The notes under the pieces were generated by a model. It searched no databases, was not told the DNA's origin, and saw only the letters and a program-made list of their open reading frames with translations. The position numbers and the translations under genes are program-made. From assembly GCA_963855995.1 (NCBI GenBank), contig OY979718.1:44370059-44434058 (forward strand): a DNA stretch of 64,000 nucleotides, written 5' to 3'. The stretch is from Muricea muricata. Taxonomy: Eukaryota; Cnidaria; Anthozoa; Malacalcyonacea; Plexauridae. Positions 33,205-44,040 of this stretch are shown piece by piece (the first letter of the stretch is position 1; the number at the start of each line of letters is the position of its first letter).

Positions 33205-33474
33205 TTATTTATTTGTATGTTTTTTATATAGCACATAGCCGATGGCAATGGCCAAAATCCACAGGTTTTTCGCCAAAAACTCAACGCCTTTCGCACCAAA
33301 TGTTATAATTTTTGCAGCCAGGTTTAAAAGTGCGCCCAATACGGGCGCTACTTTTTTTCCTAAATCAGCGAGTGCCCTTGCAAACTTACCTGTTGCTCTT
33401 GCTCCCTTTTTTACTACAGTTCTAAAACCCACGACTATCGTGGTGATAATACCGCCGATAGATACTGCAACCAC
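33205..33474 (-). CDS. Small hydrophobic/amphipathic Polinton protein, 89 aa
   Basis: An uninterrupted frame: MVAVSIGGIITTIVVGFRTV, then KKGARATGKFARALADLGKK, VAPVLGALLNLAAKIITFGA, and a C-terminal hydrophobic helix (LWILAIAIGYVLYKKH). It has Gly/Ala-rich amphipathic helices and no acidic cluster. Comparable short membrane-active or minor capsid proteins sit beside the capsid gene in adintovirus-like elements; this assignment is by context only. It is among the few genes here without a visible break. Confidence 0.5.
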   Translation of the reverse strand: MVAVSIGGIITTIVVGFRTVVKKGARATGKFARALADLGKKVAPVLGALLNLAAKIITFGAKGVEFLAKNLWILAIAIGYVLYKKHTNK

Positions 33475-33499
33475 GGATATTTCTCCTAAATTTTTTTAG

Positions 33500-34042
33500 C
33501 CCACTGTTTAAAAACCTTTGAAATCTTGTTAAGTTGTTGTTTTGTGCTTCTTTTTCAACTATGCTTTGTGATATTTGACTTTCGGTACGTTGGTTTATAA
33601 CCTTAATCTTATTTCATCTACCTTTAAGGCTGCAACATTAGATATGGTTTCATAAAGTTGTTTTTGTTCATGATCAGGTTCATTAGTTTCCTGTGACTGT
33701 TTTTTTCCAATAGTATACATCTACGTTTAAAAACTTAATTTTTTCCTCGCTGGTTGCTCCTTTTGGATTTGAATATCCTCTTATCAGCCTTAGCTTATCT
33801 TCCTTTTCATCATCATCCTTTTTTCTACATTGATATTGGCATAACGGTTTTCTATACTGGTAGTAGCTTCATCAATATATGATTCCAATTCTAAAATGCT
33901 GTTTTTTTATCATGGGGTTGGAAAGTCCATCGTTTACTTCCACGTCCGGTATTGTTTTTTCCACCGCTGCTAGACTGTTGTTTTTGCATGTTCCGCTTGT
34001 GCTTTTTCAACAAGTTCTTTAAATTCAAATAAGAGATTCATA
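33500..34042 (-). pseudogene. Coiled-coil Polinton ORF, fragmented
   Basis: From an ATG at about 34040: MNLLFEFKELVEKAQAEHAK, then, in shifted frames, ILELESYIDEATTSIENRYA and further helical pieces (SQETNEPDHEQKQLYETIS). At least three frame changes. Helix- and charge-rich, possibly a minor capsid or scaffold-type protein by position between the small hydrophobic protein and the integrase. Family not recognised. Confidence 0.4.
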
Positions 34043-34082
34043 TAATTTGTTATCTAAATAAACCATTTTTTACCTTTTAAAT

Positions 34083-34346
34083 TTATAATTTTTTTCCGTT
34101 GTATTCGGCACCGTTAACCTTACCCTTGGCATTTACCGTTACTTTAATTTTTTCAAACACCTGCTTTGAAAATTTACCGTCGCCTTTGTTAAGGTTTAAA
34201 TCCAACTCCCTAAGAAGGCTTTTTTTATCTTCCGTATACGCCCTTCGAATTACAGCGGCATCTTTTTTCGGGCTTGGTATAGTGTCCGAATCCAAAATTT
34301 TTCCTGATTTACTTTTAAAGTTGGGATTTGATGTGTCAATAGTCAT
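34083..34346 (-). CDS. Small Polinton ORF, 87 aa
   Basis: ATG at 34346 gives MTIDTSNPNFKSKSGKILDS and ends KVNGAEYNGKKL at 34083. An upstream in-frame extension to 34427 lacks support. Lys-rich, polar, no motif recognised. A separate short acidic frame just upstream (34453-34367, MDNIEIDRLDDLRQDLPQEE) ends in ELDD. Confidence 0.4.
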   Translation of the reverse strand: MTIDTSNPNFKSKSGKILDSDTIPSPKKDAAVIRRAYTEDKKSLLRELDLNLNKGDGKFSKQVFEKIKVTVNAKGKVNGAEYNGKKL

Positions 34347-34453
34347 GATACTATTTTTCCCTTTAGTCGTCCAATTCAGTTTCTTCCTCTTGTTCTTCTT
34401 GAGGTAGGTCCTGACGGAGGTCATCAAGCCGGTCTATTTCAATGTTGTCCATT

Positions 34454-34825
34454 TATTCAATGTCTTTAATATTTTTTATCGGCACCCATGATCGGCTATC
34501 GTACCCCAACCACTTTACCAACTCCATACCTTTTTTTCTTTTTGAGTACTTTTTCTATCCTATACGTGTTGTCTTTTTTGTCCACAGCAGATAACTCATC
34601 CTCGTAGAACTTTCCGATAATAGGCTCACCCTCTTTAAATATCTCTTCTGTGAAGTTAGCCTCGTACCCTTTACTGAAGATGCTTTTACACTTACCCTAA
34701 CGGTATCGCCAATCCTAAACTTGGGTAACGGCAGCTCACCCAAAGCCGAATCATACAGCGTAATCCATACCAAGTTACTGTTGGAATGGTTTACATCAGC
34801 CAGCGTGTTTGCGCCTGAGCGGCCA
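34454..34825 (-). pseudogene. Polinton integrase C-terminus with chromodomain
   Basis: NHSNSNLVWITLYDSALG and PLPKFRIGDTVRVSVKAS give the end of the catalytic region and the SH3-like DNA-binding domain. After a frameshift near 34690, KGYEANFTEEIF and GKFYEDELSAVDKKDNTYRI follow. Another shift near 34540 leads to MELVKWLGYDSRSWVPIKNI, a chromodomain tail. Fusion of an rve-type integrase to a chromodomain is characteristic of Polintons. The catalytic DDE core is not visible upstream, so the gene is also truncated. Confidence 0.75.
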
Positions 34826-36224
34826 AAATGCAGTAAACGTATGATTCTATGGAATTTTGGAATAATTTCTGTCCTAATTTCGCTAGTCCGTTACTATTTC
34901 TTTTTATAAAACTCATCCAGTCATCATCATTCCTGTTCACAAACCTTCCAACCTCTTCGAACTCGATACCCAAAACACCGGAGTTGTTTGCACTCATTCT
35001 GTATTTTAAATTTCTGATATCATGTTTGTTTGCTTGATTGTTCAACCACGCACCAAAGGCTGCTCAGTTGTGTACAAACTTTTTTACCCATATTTTTTTA
35101 GTTTGAAGATTTTTTTTGAGATTGAAATGTAAGATGCCATTTTGTTGGGGTCTCGAAGAAACCTTTTCATGTGATAGTAAACGTAATATCTGGCAATACT
35201 TTGTAATAATTTTGGGCGTTTGAGAATCACCAGTTAAATGTTTTTTTGCATAATCCACCCTTGTGCGATATGATAATTGCGGACAACAAAGATGCAAAAT
35301 AAGGATCCTGCCGATCAACGGCAACTTTGGTAATATCCTTTGCGGTGCCTTCCACGACGTATTTAATTTTTCAAAGTTACTTAAAAAACTGCCAGTTTCA
35401 ATCAAAAAATGTTAAAAAAATGGTTGCTCCTTTCCACTTGGACTCCAAATGCGCGGTTACCAATACAACGCATCAGCATATTTGTTTTTAAACGTTTCCT
35501 TAAACTCTTGCACGTTTTGCACGTTCAACGGCCAACTTAGAATTTCTCATGGCCTTGTGAAAATTTTCTCCATATTACTTTATATAAATATCATCAGACA
35601 TTTTTTTTTAAATAAAAATGTACAAGTTAACGTTAATGTTAAACAATGGTAATCATAAAATCTATCAGAAAACAAAGCTTCTTCAAGTTTGAAATGCATA
35701 TATTTGTTTAATTTCTTTTCCCATTTGTTTCAAATACTTATTAGTACCATATTCATTTTTTATCTCTTAAGTTTTGAAATCATTTCTTCAGCTGTAAAAA
35801 CAGTTGGATAATCTCCACATTCACAATATTTCACCGCTTCTTTTAGAGCTACAAGTTTGTTGGCAATTCTTTCATGACACTTCTTGCAAAACATATTTTT
35901 AACTATTTTTTCAAAATAGAGAAAAAAATTTTCAATTTTTTTTAAAAAAATGTATTTTTAAAAATTTTTTTTGCTTAAGTTTGTTTATATTTGTTTAAAA
36001 TTTGTCTAGATTTGTTTACACAACTAGTTCAGTTTGTTTGAAATTTGTTAACACAAATAACTAGTTTAGTTTGTTTAAGTTTGCTTGTAAGCATGTTTAA
36101 ACATTTACTTATTTACTTATACACAGTCTTTACTTTCTCTAAAGCAGACATATTTTTCCACTCTCTGTATCCAAAACCCTGGTAGTACTCTGCTAGAATG
36201 AAAAACATTCTGCCTAGAATTGTA
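34826..36224. other. Polinton interior, mostly unassigned
   Basis: Coding traces on - at 35045-34791 (MSANNSGVLGIEFEEVGRFV) and 35405-35064 are not assignable. 35650-36200 is very AT-rich with many AGTTTGTTTAAGTTTG-like words. The missing integrase core would be expected on the right part of this interval. Confidence 0.3.
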
Positions 36225-39200
36225 TTATACTCCGTTGTTTATTAGGGAATAATGTCCTAATGCCAAAGTCTTATGTTCAGGATCATTTGGAATAATGTGT
36301 CTTTTATCGTCGTTCGCAGACAATGCTACTTTTCTAACACATTCGGTTGTAACTTCATGTTTGCGAGGTCTTAACGTGTTGAATTTTGCATATATAGTAA
36401 TTATTGTTAGAAAATAGACAATCCTTGTAGTTTTCAAACGTAATGTTATCTTTAACAACATTCTTTTTCACACTTTTACATTTCTTTTCTTCTTCTTCTT
36501 TAAATAATTTATACGCGTAAAGTTTTGATCGTAACCATCACCACGTTTGAGTCTTTAAAATACATGCACTTTTAAAATTAGGTTTTACAATTAACTTTTT
36601 TAGCATTTTCTCTTCTGACCTATTTACAATCTTCACATCACATCTGTTTCTTACATTTTTTATGGTTTTTCCGTAAACAGCATTGTTCATAAGCTAGCTT
36701 GTAAAACTCTTTCTCAAAGTCATTTTTCGCCAATGTTCTCGACAAAGCGTTGCTATTAATATATTTCTTTAAAAATGCTTCTTCTTGATATTTAATTCCA
36801 CGATGAATTTTTTAAGTTTCAAACCATGTTTTAAATATAGTTGTAACGTTGCATGGTGAACAACATAGTCTTTCTTATCATTTAAATTTGGTATTAATTT
36901 TTTTACTTTGTTAACGTCAATGGATTTGGGAGCCAAAGGATAATCATTATGATCATCGTAAAGCTCTTTTGTATACTCCAAATCCACCTCCAATGTGCAC
37001 TCTTTAGTTTTCTGATAATTTTCCAACATACTGTTAATCTCATCTTCCGTTAACCACTTAAAATTTTTATAGGGAGTGGTTGTCTCATAGCCCATCCGTA
37101 TAAATTATTTGCATCCAAATATTGGATGTAGGTTGTTTTTTCTTGCGGGTTAAAAACTTCTCCGTTTTCCATTTTCTTACGAAGGGCTTTAATTACTTTT
37201 TCAGAAAAGTCAGGAAAGTATTCACACAAAGCTTTAGTAGAAAACTGCTGCTCTGTGTTCATTCTTTTTCGTAAATTCTACCATAATTTCCTTCGGTGTT
37301 TTATCACGAATATTTCCCATGTAAGGGTTGTTGGCTTTTGAATATTTATTCATAATGGTGGATACACCTCCTCTAATACCATCTTCAAAAAACAAATACA
37401 TATTTGGGTCGATTAAAAGTTTTAATTCAATTTCAGTCATTTTTAACATTGCATTCCATTCCAAGGACTGGATCAAGGATCAAGTCCATATTTTTTAAGG
37501 CTAACGTCTGTAAAATTTTCTAACACAATCGCAAGAAGTTTTTACAATTCACGTACGTTTTTACAATTAAAAGTTTTAAAAACTTTCGATCTGTGCGAAA
37601 AAATAATCTTCATCAGATATTTTTGATGGTCTTGTGTTCTTAAACGCATTCTTTGACACTTCCCCACAACCTTAACATTGAATTAAACTTGTCTTTTGAA
37701 GGAATTCGTTTCTCTTGAAATTTAGAAATATCTATCATATATTCATATGGGTAAACTCACTTAAAATACTTTGATAAGTGCTTAAACTGTGACTTGTCTA
37801 AATTTTTAACGAGACCTTTTAAGGAGTTTTTTATGAAACTTAGCGTGTCTTTAAATTCTACTTTGTAAAATATTTCAACTTCTCTTTCATTTTTAACAAT
37901 AATATCAACAAGAACACTCTTTGAAATGGATTTATATTTTTCCTCATTGTTTGGAATACAATTTACTTTACCCAGCGTGTCTGATAATCTTGTTATGAAC
38001 AAATGACATCCTGTTAAATTGTGTGCAAATACTGGTATGGTCTTACTATGTCTCAACCTGAGGTTACACTTTGAGTGAAGTGCACCTCGGTACTTTCCCG
38101 TGTAATGGCAATGGTCCCTCACCTTCATCAAACCCCTCAGAACTAAACTTTTCACCAAAGGCATAACACTCATTCTGCCTATTATGGACTATGGAGCTCT
38201 TCTGCAGCTTTGTCAAATATCATTGGAACGGAAACCTTAAATTTTTCGTAAATTTGTTTTGTCACTTTTTAATTTTTTTTACAAATACTTCAGCCGCATT
38301 TTCACCTACATACGTAATAGGATCCATAGAAAATCCATCAACGTGCGATATAATGTAAATACAAAAAGCAGATGGAATATGTTTTTGATATAACTTTTTG
38401 ATATAATCTTATTGTTATCATACCCAAACACATTAAGTCGTATAGTATTATTCTTTTCAAACTTCTTATAAACTTTTTCACCATTAGGAGTGGGAAACTC
38501 AATCGCATCCCAGTTATAATTTCTTTGGACTATTCTCTTAAATATGAAATATTTCCCTTATTATGATCCACAGGATTAAAGACTCTGGTAATAGCCCATT
38601 TAAAACACTCATTATCATTTTTGTTGTTCATATTAACTACTCCCTTACTGTTTCTCAATTTTTCTGGAAGTTCAAAATGTGAAGATCCTTTTAATGGGCT
38701 TAATTTTGATGCTGTAATTTCTAATTTCTCTACGGTTTTTAAGGCCCATCCGCTGACATTTCTTAAGAATATAGAAAAGGACTCTAAAACTTTTGCTTTC
38801 ATTGATTCAATCAGGTCCTCTAAATTTGTTGAGGAAAAAACACTTTCCTGTTTTGAATGAAAAGGAACACTTTCCTCAACTAAAATAGCTCCAGTTGCTG
38901 GATCTATTTTTTGCATTACACGTATTAATGTCATTTGAATTTCATGCTGTGTATTTTCTTTAAAAAAATTAACCAAAGTTTCTTTTGTTTGTTCAAAAAA
39001 ATCTGTGTTGGATGTGTTAACATTAATGGTAATTTCATGATGAACAACAATGTTGTTTTTAATTTGTCTTTTGCGTGTTAGTTTCATCTCAGGATTAATA
39101 TACATTGTTTCTGATGAAATTTTTCTCTCTCTGTTTAATTTTCGAAGTTTTGAATATACATAATTTTCCTTCAGCTCTTTCTCTGGTTGAAGATATTTTT

Positions 39201-39230
39201 TTAATTTTGGATATTTTCCAATTTTACTTT
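36225..39230 (-). pseudogene. Polinton family-B DNA polymerase, multiply broken
   Basis: Reading leftward: 39105-38530 holds the N-terminal region (VFSSTNLEDLIESMKAKVLE, WALKTVEKLEITASKLSPL). 38173-37757 holds MKVRDHCHYTGKYRGALHSK and NLRLRHSKTIPVFAHNLTG, the HNH-like plus Exo-adjacent block typical of this polymerase. 37476-37234 and 37262-37050 hold TTYIQYLDANNLYGWAM, the Pol motif A region with its Asp. 37095-36769 holds ELYDDHNDYPLAPKSIDV and LIPNLNDKKDYVVHHATL. 36461-36225 holds the C-terminal end (HEVTTECVRKVALSA, DKRHIIP). The motifs are in the correct order over 3 kb but in several frames. Confidence 0.88.
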
Positions 39231-39240
39231 TAATGTCTTA

Positions 39241-39414
39241 TATTAACACAATCATAGTTCGTTTTGGCTTGGTGCAATTGACCAGGGCCGCCCAGACAGT
39301 TATGGGGTCGCTTAAACAGTTCGGCTCCCCCAAACGTAAAGGTACTCGCTTTTTATTTCTGCAATACATTTTGGGGCCCGTAGTCTAGTGCCGGGGCATG
39401 TTGCTCTTTTTGTC
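39241..39414. other. Junction between the Polinton and duplicate copy B
   Basis: Short stretch without identifiable feature, ending in a C homopolymer (39415-39428) that also borders duplicate copy A. Confidence 0.4.
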
Positions 39415-40526
39415 CCCCCCCCCCCCCTGCAATTGACCAATAATTATTAGACAGACCAGAGGTTATAAAGTGCGGGGGAGAACGTTAATATCGATCGGGA
39501 TAATATGCCGTGTTAAGTAACTGTGCAATCAAAAAACAAATTGTAGAATATTTTATGATTATTGTGGTATTTTAAGATCATATCGAATCGAGTTAGAATG
39601 TGTCAGTTGTTTGTGTCACAACATAGGCATCAGATGCATATGTGTGAATAAATACTAGATAATGATACGTTTTTATTCTTTTATTCATGTTTCAGGTATA
39701 GTAGTTCTAAAATCACAATGTTAGAGCGTATACTAATATAATTAACTATATTAACATTTATCACTAAGGAAATCATAAGGTTTTATCTATATATAGTTGC
39801 TTTTTTATCGATTGTCCAGCATCTTTGTCCGTTCGTAACCAGAAACACCGACTCCCTGTAATGGAAAAAGAACTTTTTAAAGGAATTAAATCATATGCAT
39901 GATAAAAACAGATAAAAGTTTACCGAATAATAATGACTAGTTCTCATGATTCTTTTGCATGGCGGACCGTTTTTAGTTTACAATTACGTTAATTTTCCCT
40001 CTTCTTTCTGTCCAAAATGCGAGACACAACATGCGTTCTTCTAATAACACAAGGTTTAATAGCAAAGATAGTGCCATCACGAACAACCTCGTTCCATAAT
40101 TATTCGGAAATTCGTTCCTCGGAAGTCATGTAACGTTAACCGGAAGCCATAAAGTCAAACCATGATGCATTTTGGTCTCGTTATTTGTAATTTAGATTTT
40201 AGAATTTTGATTAGCCTGCGAATACAAAACGTCTCACTACAAGCAACAAAAAAGTAAGGACACTTAAAGCTGTTTTTCAGCCACGCGTTTTTCACACGTA
40301 CGTACACGCACGTAAAAGTCTAAATCAATTTCAATATTACATTTGAAATGAACAAATGTTTTGATGGAGAGAATTCAGTATTCGTTACGAGTTAGCATAC
40401 TTTAGTGATTCTATTTGTTAAATAATAAATACAAACTACATAGAAGAGTTTAATACAAAACACAATCCGAAGATTAGCATCTTGAAACCCAAAATATGAG
40501 TTAAGCAAGAAAATTGAGTAAGTAAT

Positions 40527-40556
40527 ATTTCAATTTTATTACAAAATCATCATCAG
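40527..40556 (-). ncRNA. Hammerhead-like motif, left Penelope copy (degenerate)
   Basis: On - CTGATGA (40556-40550) is followed by a weak stem and GAAAT (40531-40527). The expected C after GAAA is T, and the small stem is imperfect, so this is a decayed or non-cleaving version. Confidence 0.4.
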
Positions 40557-40689
40557 ACTAACTACAGTTACAATATATACAAGGTCTTATATACAAGTTG
40601 GCATGCCATGATGACATCATAGAAACGGAAGCATCAATCAAAACCACGACATGTGGAGTGAGAAGTATGATAAAATGTGGGTGTGTAGA

Positions 40690-41277
40690 TTAAGAGAAAA
40701 GATTTAGTGCTTTGCTAGCTTTGAGACCAGTGTTTAAACTGGGTGAATGATACTTGATAAATATAGCTTCAAGCAACAAGAGAAAATTAGGTGTGCGAGA
40801 ATTAGTGGTGTGTAGAATACGAGAGTTGTCAATTATTAAATTTGAAATAAAAGCGGAAATTTTATTGTATTCGTCAGTTGAGTTGTAAAGTTTGTCAAAA
40901 GCAAAGTGTAGGTTAACAATGTATTGCAGATGTTGGCAGTTGTGGAAATGTTGCCCTATAGCACTTTTAGTCGGATTGATATGCTCGGAAAGCCGCGACT
41001 GTAAACAGCTCTCAGTTTTCCCAATATATATACGTTGCTGAGCAGCCAGGACATTTGACTTCATAAACTACATTAGATTTAGAAAGATTAGGAATTTTGT
41101 CTTTGTTGGAAAGGAAATAGGAAAACTTTTTGGTGTCGTAAATAACAATGAAATTAACAGGAACAGTTAGACATCTTTGTATTTTCTTAAGACAATTTTT
41201 CACAAGCGTTTCACCTCGTTTACCAAGGCATGGAACGCGTACCCAAACCTTAGGTCTAGTGTCGTTTTCGTCGAATC
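40690..41277 (-). pseudogene. Penelope-like GIY-YIG endonuclease, left copy
   Basis: From right: DENDTRPKVWVRVPCLGKRG, then NVVYEVKCPGCSATYI (GIY-equivalent strand with the Cys pair). After a frame slip near 41035 comes YIGKTESCLQSRLSEH, which completes the GIY-YIG module with its catalytic Arg region. A conserved tail continues to KASKALNLFS at 40690. The slip makes it a pseudogene. The RT domain is not in the window. Confidence 0.85.
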
Positions 41278-41565
41278 AATCCGACTAAAAGTGCTATAGG
41301 GTAACATTTCCACAACTGCCAACATGTGCAATACATTGTTAACCTACACTTTGCTTTTGACAAACTTTACGACTCAACTGACGAATACAATAACATTTCC
41401 GCTTTTATTTCAAAGTCAATAATTGACAACTCTCGTATTCTGCACACCACTAGTTCTCGCACACCTAATTTTCTCTTGTTGCTTGAAGCTATGTATATCA
41501 AGTATCATTCACTCAGTTTAAACACTGGTTTCAAAGCTACCAAAGAACTAAATCTTTTCTCTTAA
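41278..41565 (+). pseudogene. Penelope-like endonuclease C-terminal fragment, right copy
   Basis: The tail only: QYIVNLHFAFDKLYDSTDEY through FLLLLEAMYIKYHSLSLNTG to ATKELNLFS, matching the end of the left copy with few substitutions. The GIY-YIG core is absent. Confidence 0.85.
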
Positions 41566-41698
41566 TCTACACACCCACATTTTATCATACTTCTCACTGC
41601 ACATGTCGTGGTTTTGATTGATGCTTCCGTTTCTATGATGTCATCATGGCATGCCAACTTGTATATAAGACCTTGTATATATTGTAACTGTAGTTAGT

Positions 41699-41728
41699 CT
41701 GATGATGATTTTGTTGCAAAATCGAAAT
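41699..41728 (+). ncRNA. Hammerhead-like motif, right Penelope copy (degenerate)
   Basis: CTGATGA (41699-41705), then GATTTTG-TTG-CAAAATC as a perfect 7-bp hairpin (stem II position), then GAAAT (41724-41728). GAAAC is expected in an active ribozyme. Stem I pairing was not established. Confidence 0.45.
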
Positions 41729-42025
41729 ATTACCCACTTAATTTTCTTGCTTAACTCATGTTTTGGGTTTCAAGATGCTAATCTTCGGATTATGTTTTGT
41801 ATTATATTTTTTGAAATTGTCGGCTGGTATTGGTTTTTTCATAGAAGAAGTTAACTTGTACGTTCGTCGAATCGTCAGTGCGTGCGCGTACGTGTAAAAA
41901 ACGGACAACTGGAAAGCAGCCTTAAGATATATACGATGTATGCTCAACTATTTGAGTGAATACCTGCATCCATATATAGAATTAAATTGATATAGCTAAA
42001 TATATAATTTCACGTATGCTTACAT

Positions 42026-43366
42026 TCAGCCGTAAAAAGGTTTACCACCATAATAATATCCTCTGTGACCACCACGGCTAGGACTTCTGCTTCCACTGCG
42101 ACTGCGACTGCGACTACGACTACCACTCCTACTGCGACTACGACTACCGCCACGGCTGCGGCTACGACTTCCACTACGGCTACGGCTTCGACCACGACCC
42201 CTGCGACGTTTACCGCCTCTTCTTCGTCTATAGCGACGACCTGGCATGGCCATAGGATCGGCAAATACTTCACTTCCGGCTGCCCTGTAGACGAGAAATA
42301 TTCTTCAATAAACACACGTTCTGGACATGGATCCAATAACAATACCCTAATTTAACATTGCTATAGTTTCGCGGGTATCAACACACAAAACTATGACACC
42401 CAGCATCAATTATTACAGAGCTTAATTTAGATCGACCTACACCAAACCGCTGACCGCAGGCATGCACTGGTAATAAAATAATAATCATTAACCGTGAAAC
42501 ACTTGAATAACACGATTTGTCAAAATAATTTAATTAAAGTTGTTTCTGCTTGTAACTGTAGTTAGAGAAAGATACTGGGGTTTTGTGCCTAACAAGGGGA
42601 TTAAATTCCCGCTCCCTGCACGCTATTTTTAAAAAATTTGGATCCCTGAAATAGCAACATTTGCTAGCATTTCCATGATTCTACCCGACAGCACGTTTAG
42701 CAAATTTTTTATTGTTAGTATTATATAATAGTAGCGATATGAGCAAAGAAGGGAGGGGCACAAGCCACGTGTATAGGCTGTACCGCGTCCCCTTACTGAT
42801 TTAAAATCATATCAACGATAGTAATTTTTTTATTATATGAGTGTAAAGATTAGTTTAAAGATACCCAATGGTAGATACTCACAGACAACAATTAACAGAA
42901 GCGAGATATTAAAATAAAATTTCTGTTTTAATTTTAATTTTATTAGCTATATATATGGCTAAGAAGTTCATGCATTTAAACCTACTATTCAATGTTTTGT
43001 GTTCTATTTCTTCGTTTATTTTTATGTCAGTTTCATGTTCGATCGTATACCCCGGTTGACCCTGGTATTCTTTTTTACAAGCTATCACAGCATTTGGTCC
43101 CATCATAGTGTTTGTTAGTCTTTTGAGTAATATATAATTGAAATGTGCTGCTTTTTTTTAGTTGAAAATAAACCTATCAATTTCATTTCTTCGTCTTTGT
43201 ATAGGGCGTGTACATTGTATCCTCATTGCTAACATTGCATGATATGGGAAACAACTTGTACTCACTTTCCCAAAACGTCTTTCACCAAATTTTCATCTTC
43301 TTCAGCCAAGATCAGTGTTACAGAAATTATCAGCAAAAACGCGAGAAAAAGGATAGATTTTTCCAT
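42026..43366 (-). CDS. Secreted Arg/Ser-repeat protein, copy B (two exons)
   Basis: Exon 1 is 43366-43266 and exon 2 is 42284-42026. The 981-bp intron has GTGAGT donor and CTACAG acceptor and joins in phase 2, completing an AAG codon. The product has 119 residues: signal peptide (MEKSILFLAFLLIISVTLIL), acidic EEDENLVKDVLGK, AAGSEVFADP, basic GRRYRRRRGGKRRRGRGR, then about 38 residues of RS dipeptides broken by Gly (SRSRSGSRSRSRGGSR), and a Gly/Tyr tail (GGHRGYYYGGKPFYG). From Met45 to the end roughly 26 of 75 residues are Arg and 18 Ser. No cysteine. Compared with copy A it has more RS units and a longer Tyr/Gly tail, as expected if the repeats expand and contract. Likely a secreted polycationic peptide; role unknown (antimicrobial, matrix, mineral or mucus binding are options). 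Confidence 0.82.
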
Positions 43367-43426
43367 TTTTCACTCGTTTCAGTTCGAAGGTAAAGCTCGT
43401 TCTGATATGCACTGCCCTAAGCGTAG

Positions 43427-43435
43427 CTTTTATAG
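43427..43435 (-). promoter_or_regulatory. TATA box of Arg/Ser gene copy B
   Basis: CTATAAAAG on -, about 60-70 bp before the ATG at 43366, with the same flanking words (CAAGCGTGTTTGGTTAGG upstream, GCAGTGCATATCAGAACGAG downstream) as copy A. Confidence 0.7.
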
Positions 43436-44040
43436 CCTAACCAAACACGCTTGAAAAAGTAATTAATTATATGCGCTTTTAGGTAGATTTTTTTTTCAAT
43501 GTAAACACTTGAGTTAAAGAGAGTTCAAGCACCTTACAGTTGTTAATTAATTCCGGGAGGAGCAATACTCATACTTACATTACAATAAGCAAAGGCACCG
43601 GTAGTCGTTAGGTGTACCTATATGTGTACCTTTAATATCTACTGTAATTTTAGCCTTGATGTGAAAAACGTGCATGTAACATTGGTTGAAGTTATTATTG
43701 TTTCGTAGGAACATACAAAAACTAGGAAGGTATGCAAGGACGAGAGTTTCTGGTATACATCTAGGTTGTAGCTACAGAATTTAAGTAGCTAACTCAGATA
43801 CATTTCATTTGCCTTAATTTTTTAACATTACTGTGAGTTACTGTATCAAATTGCCCCAACGAATCAGTGAAATTAAGTTACATTCGCCTTGTAAATATGC
43901 ATAGTATTAAAAGGGCACGCGTACAGATCGTGTTCAGAATGTGTTTAAATTCAAAAAGGAATACACGTCATGTTCATTGAACGTCACTTTTAAATAGCAT
44001 AAAATAATTAATAAATTCATCCAACTGAGCGCGAAAGGCT

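Larger units (their letters stand above)
28290..39240. mobile_element. Decayed Maverick/Polinton (adintovirus-like) element
   Basis: About 11 kb combine a protein-primed-type family-B DNA polymerase, a retroviral-like integrase tail with chromodomain, an FtsK/HerA-type packaging ATPase, capsid-protein remnants, a fibre-like gene and small structural-type ORFs. This set is diagnostic of Polintons. Left genes (28.3-31.2 kb) are on +, the rest on -. Long terminal inverted repeats were not found at either boundary and the protease was not found, so it is truncated. Nearly every gene has frameshifts. It is an old genomic copy, not an active virus. Confidence 0.9.
40263..41935. mobile_element. Head-to-head pair of Penelope-like element fragments
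   Basis: The left half runs on - (about 41277 to 40450) and the right half on + (about 41277 to 41800). The halves are near-identical inverted copies, and the inversion extends into flanks (CACTTAAAGCTG... near 40263 against CAGCCTTAAG near 41930). Outer parts carry CTGATGA with a hairpin and GAAAT. The left half keeps more of the endonuclease than the right. This inverted, 5'-truncated arrangement is commonly seen in Penelope-like elements. Confidence 0.8.
39415..44040. repeat. Segmental duplication, copy B
   Basis: Collinear partner of 14125-19915, about 25 kb away in the same orientation. It lacks the Mutator-like element, the GTGGCGTAGCC MITE and the (TA)n/hammerhead insertion of copy A. 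It has a Penelope-like inverted pair that copy A lacks. Gene content is one Arg/Ser-repeat gene. Confidence 0.8.

Noticed and set aside
42010..42342. Ala/Val-rich 110-residue frame on - and Ala/Thr-rich frame on + across the Arg/Ser exon
   Set aside because: Shadow frames of the RS repeat; the spliced RS frame has a conserved paralogue and matching splice sites.
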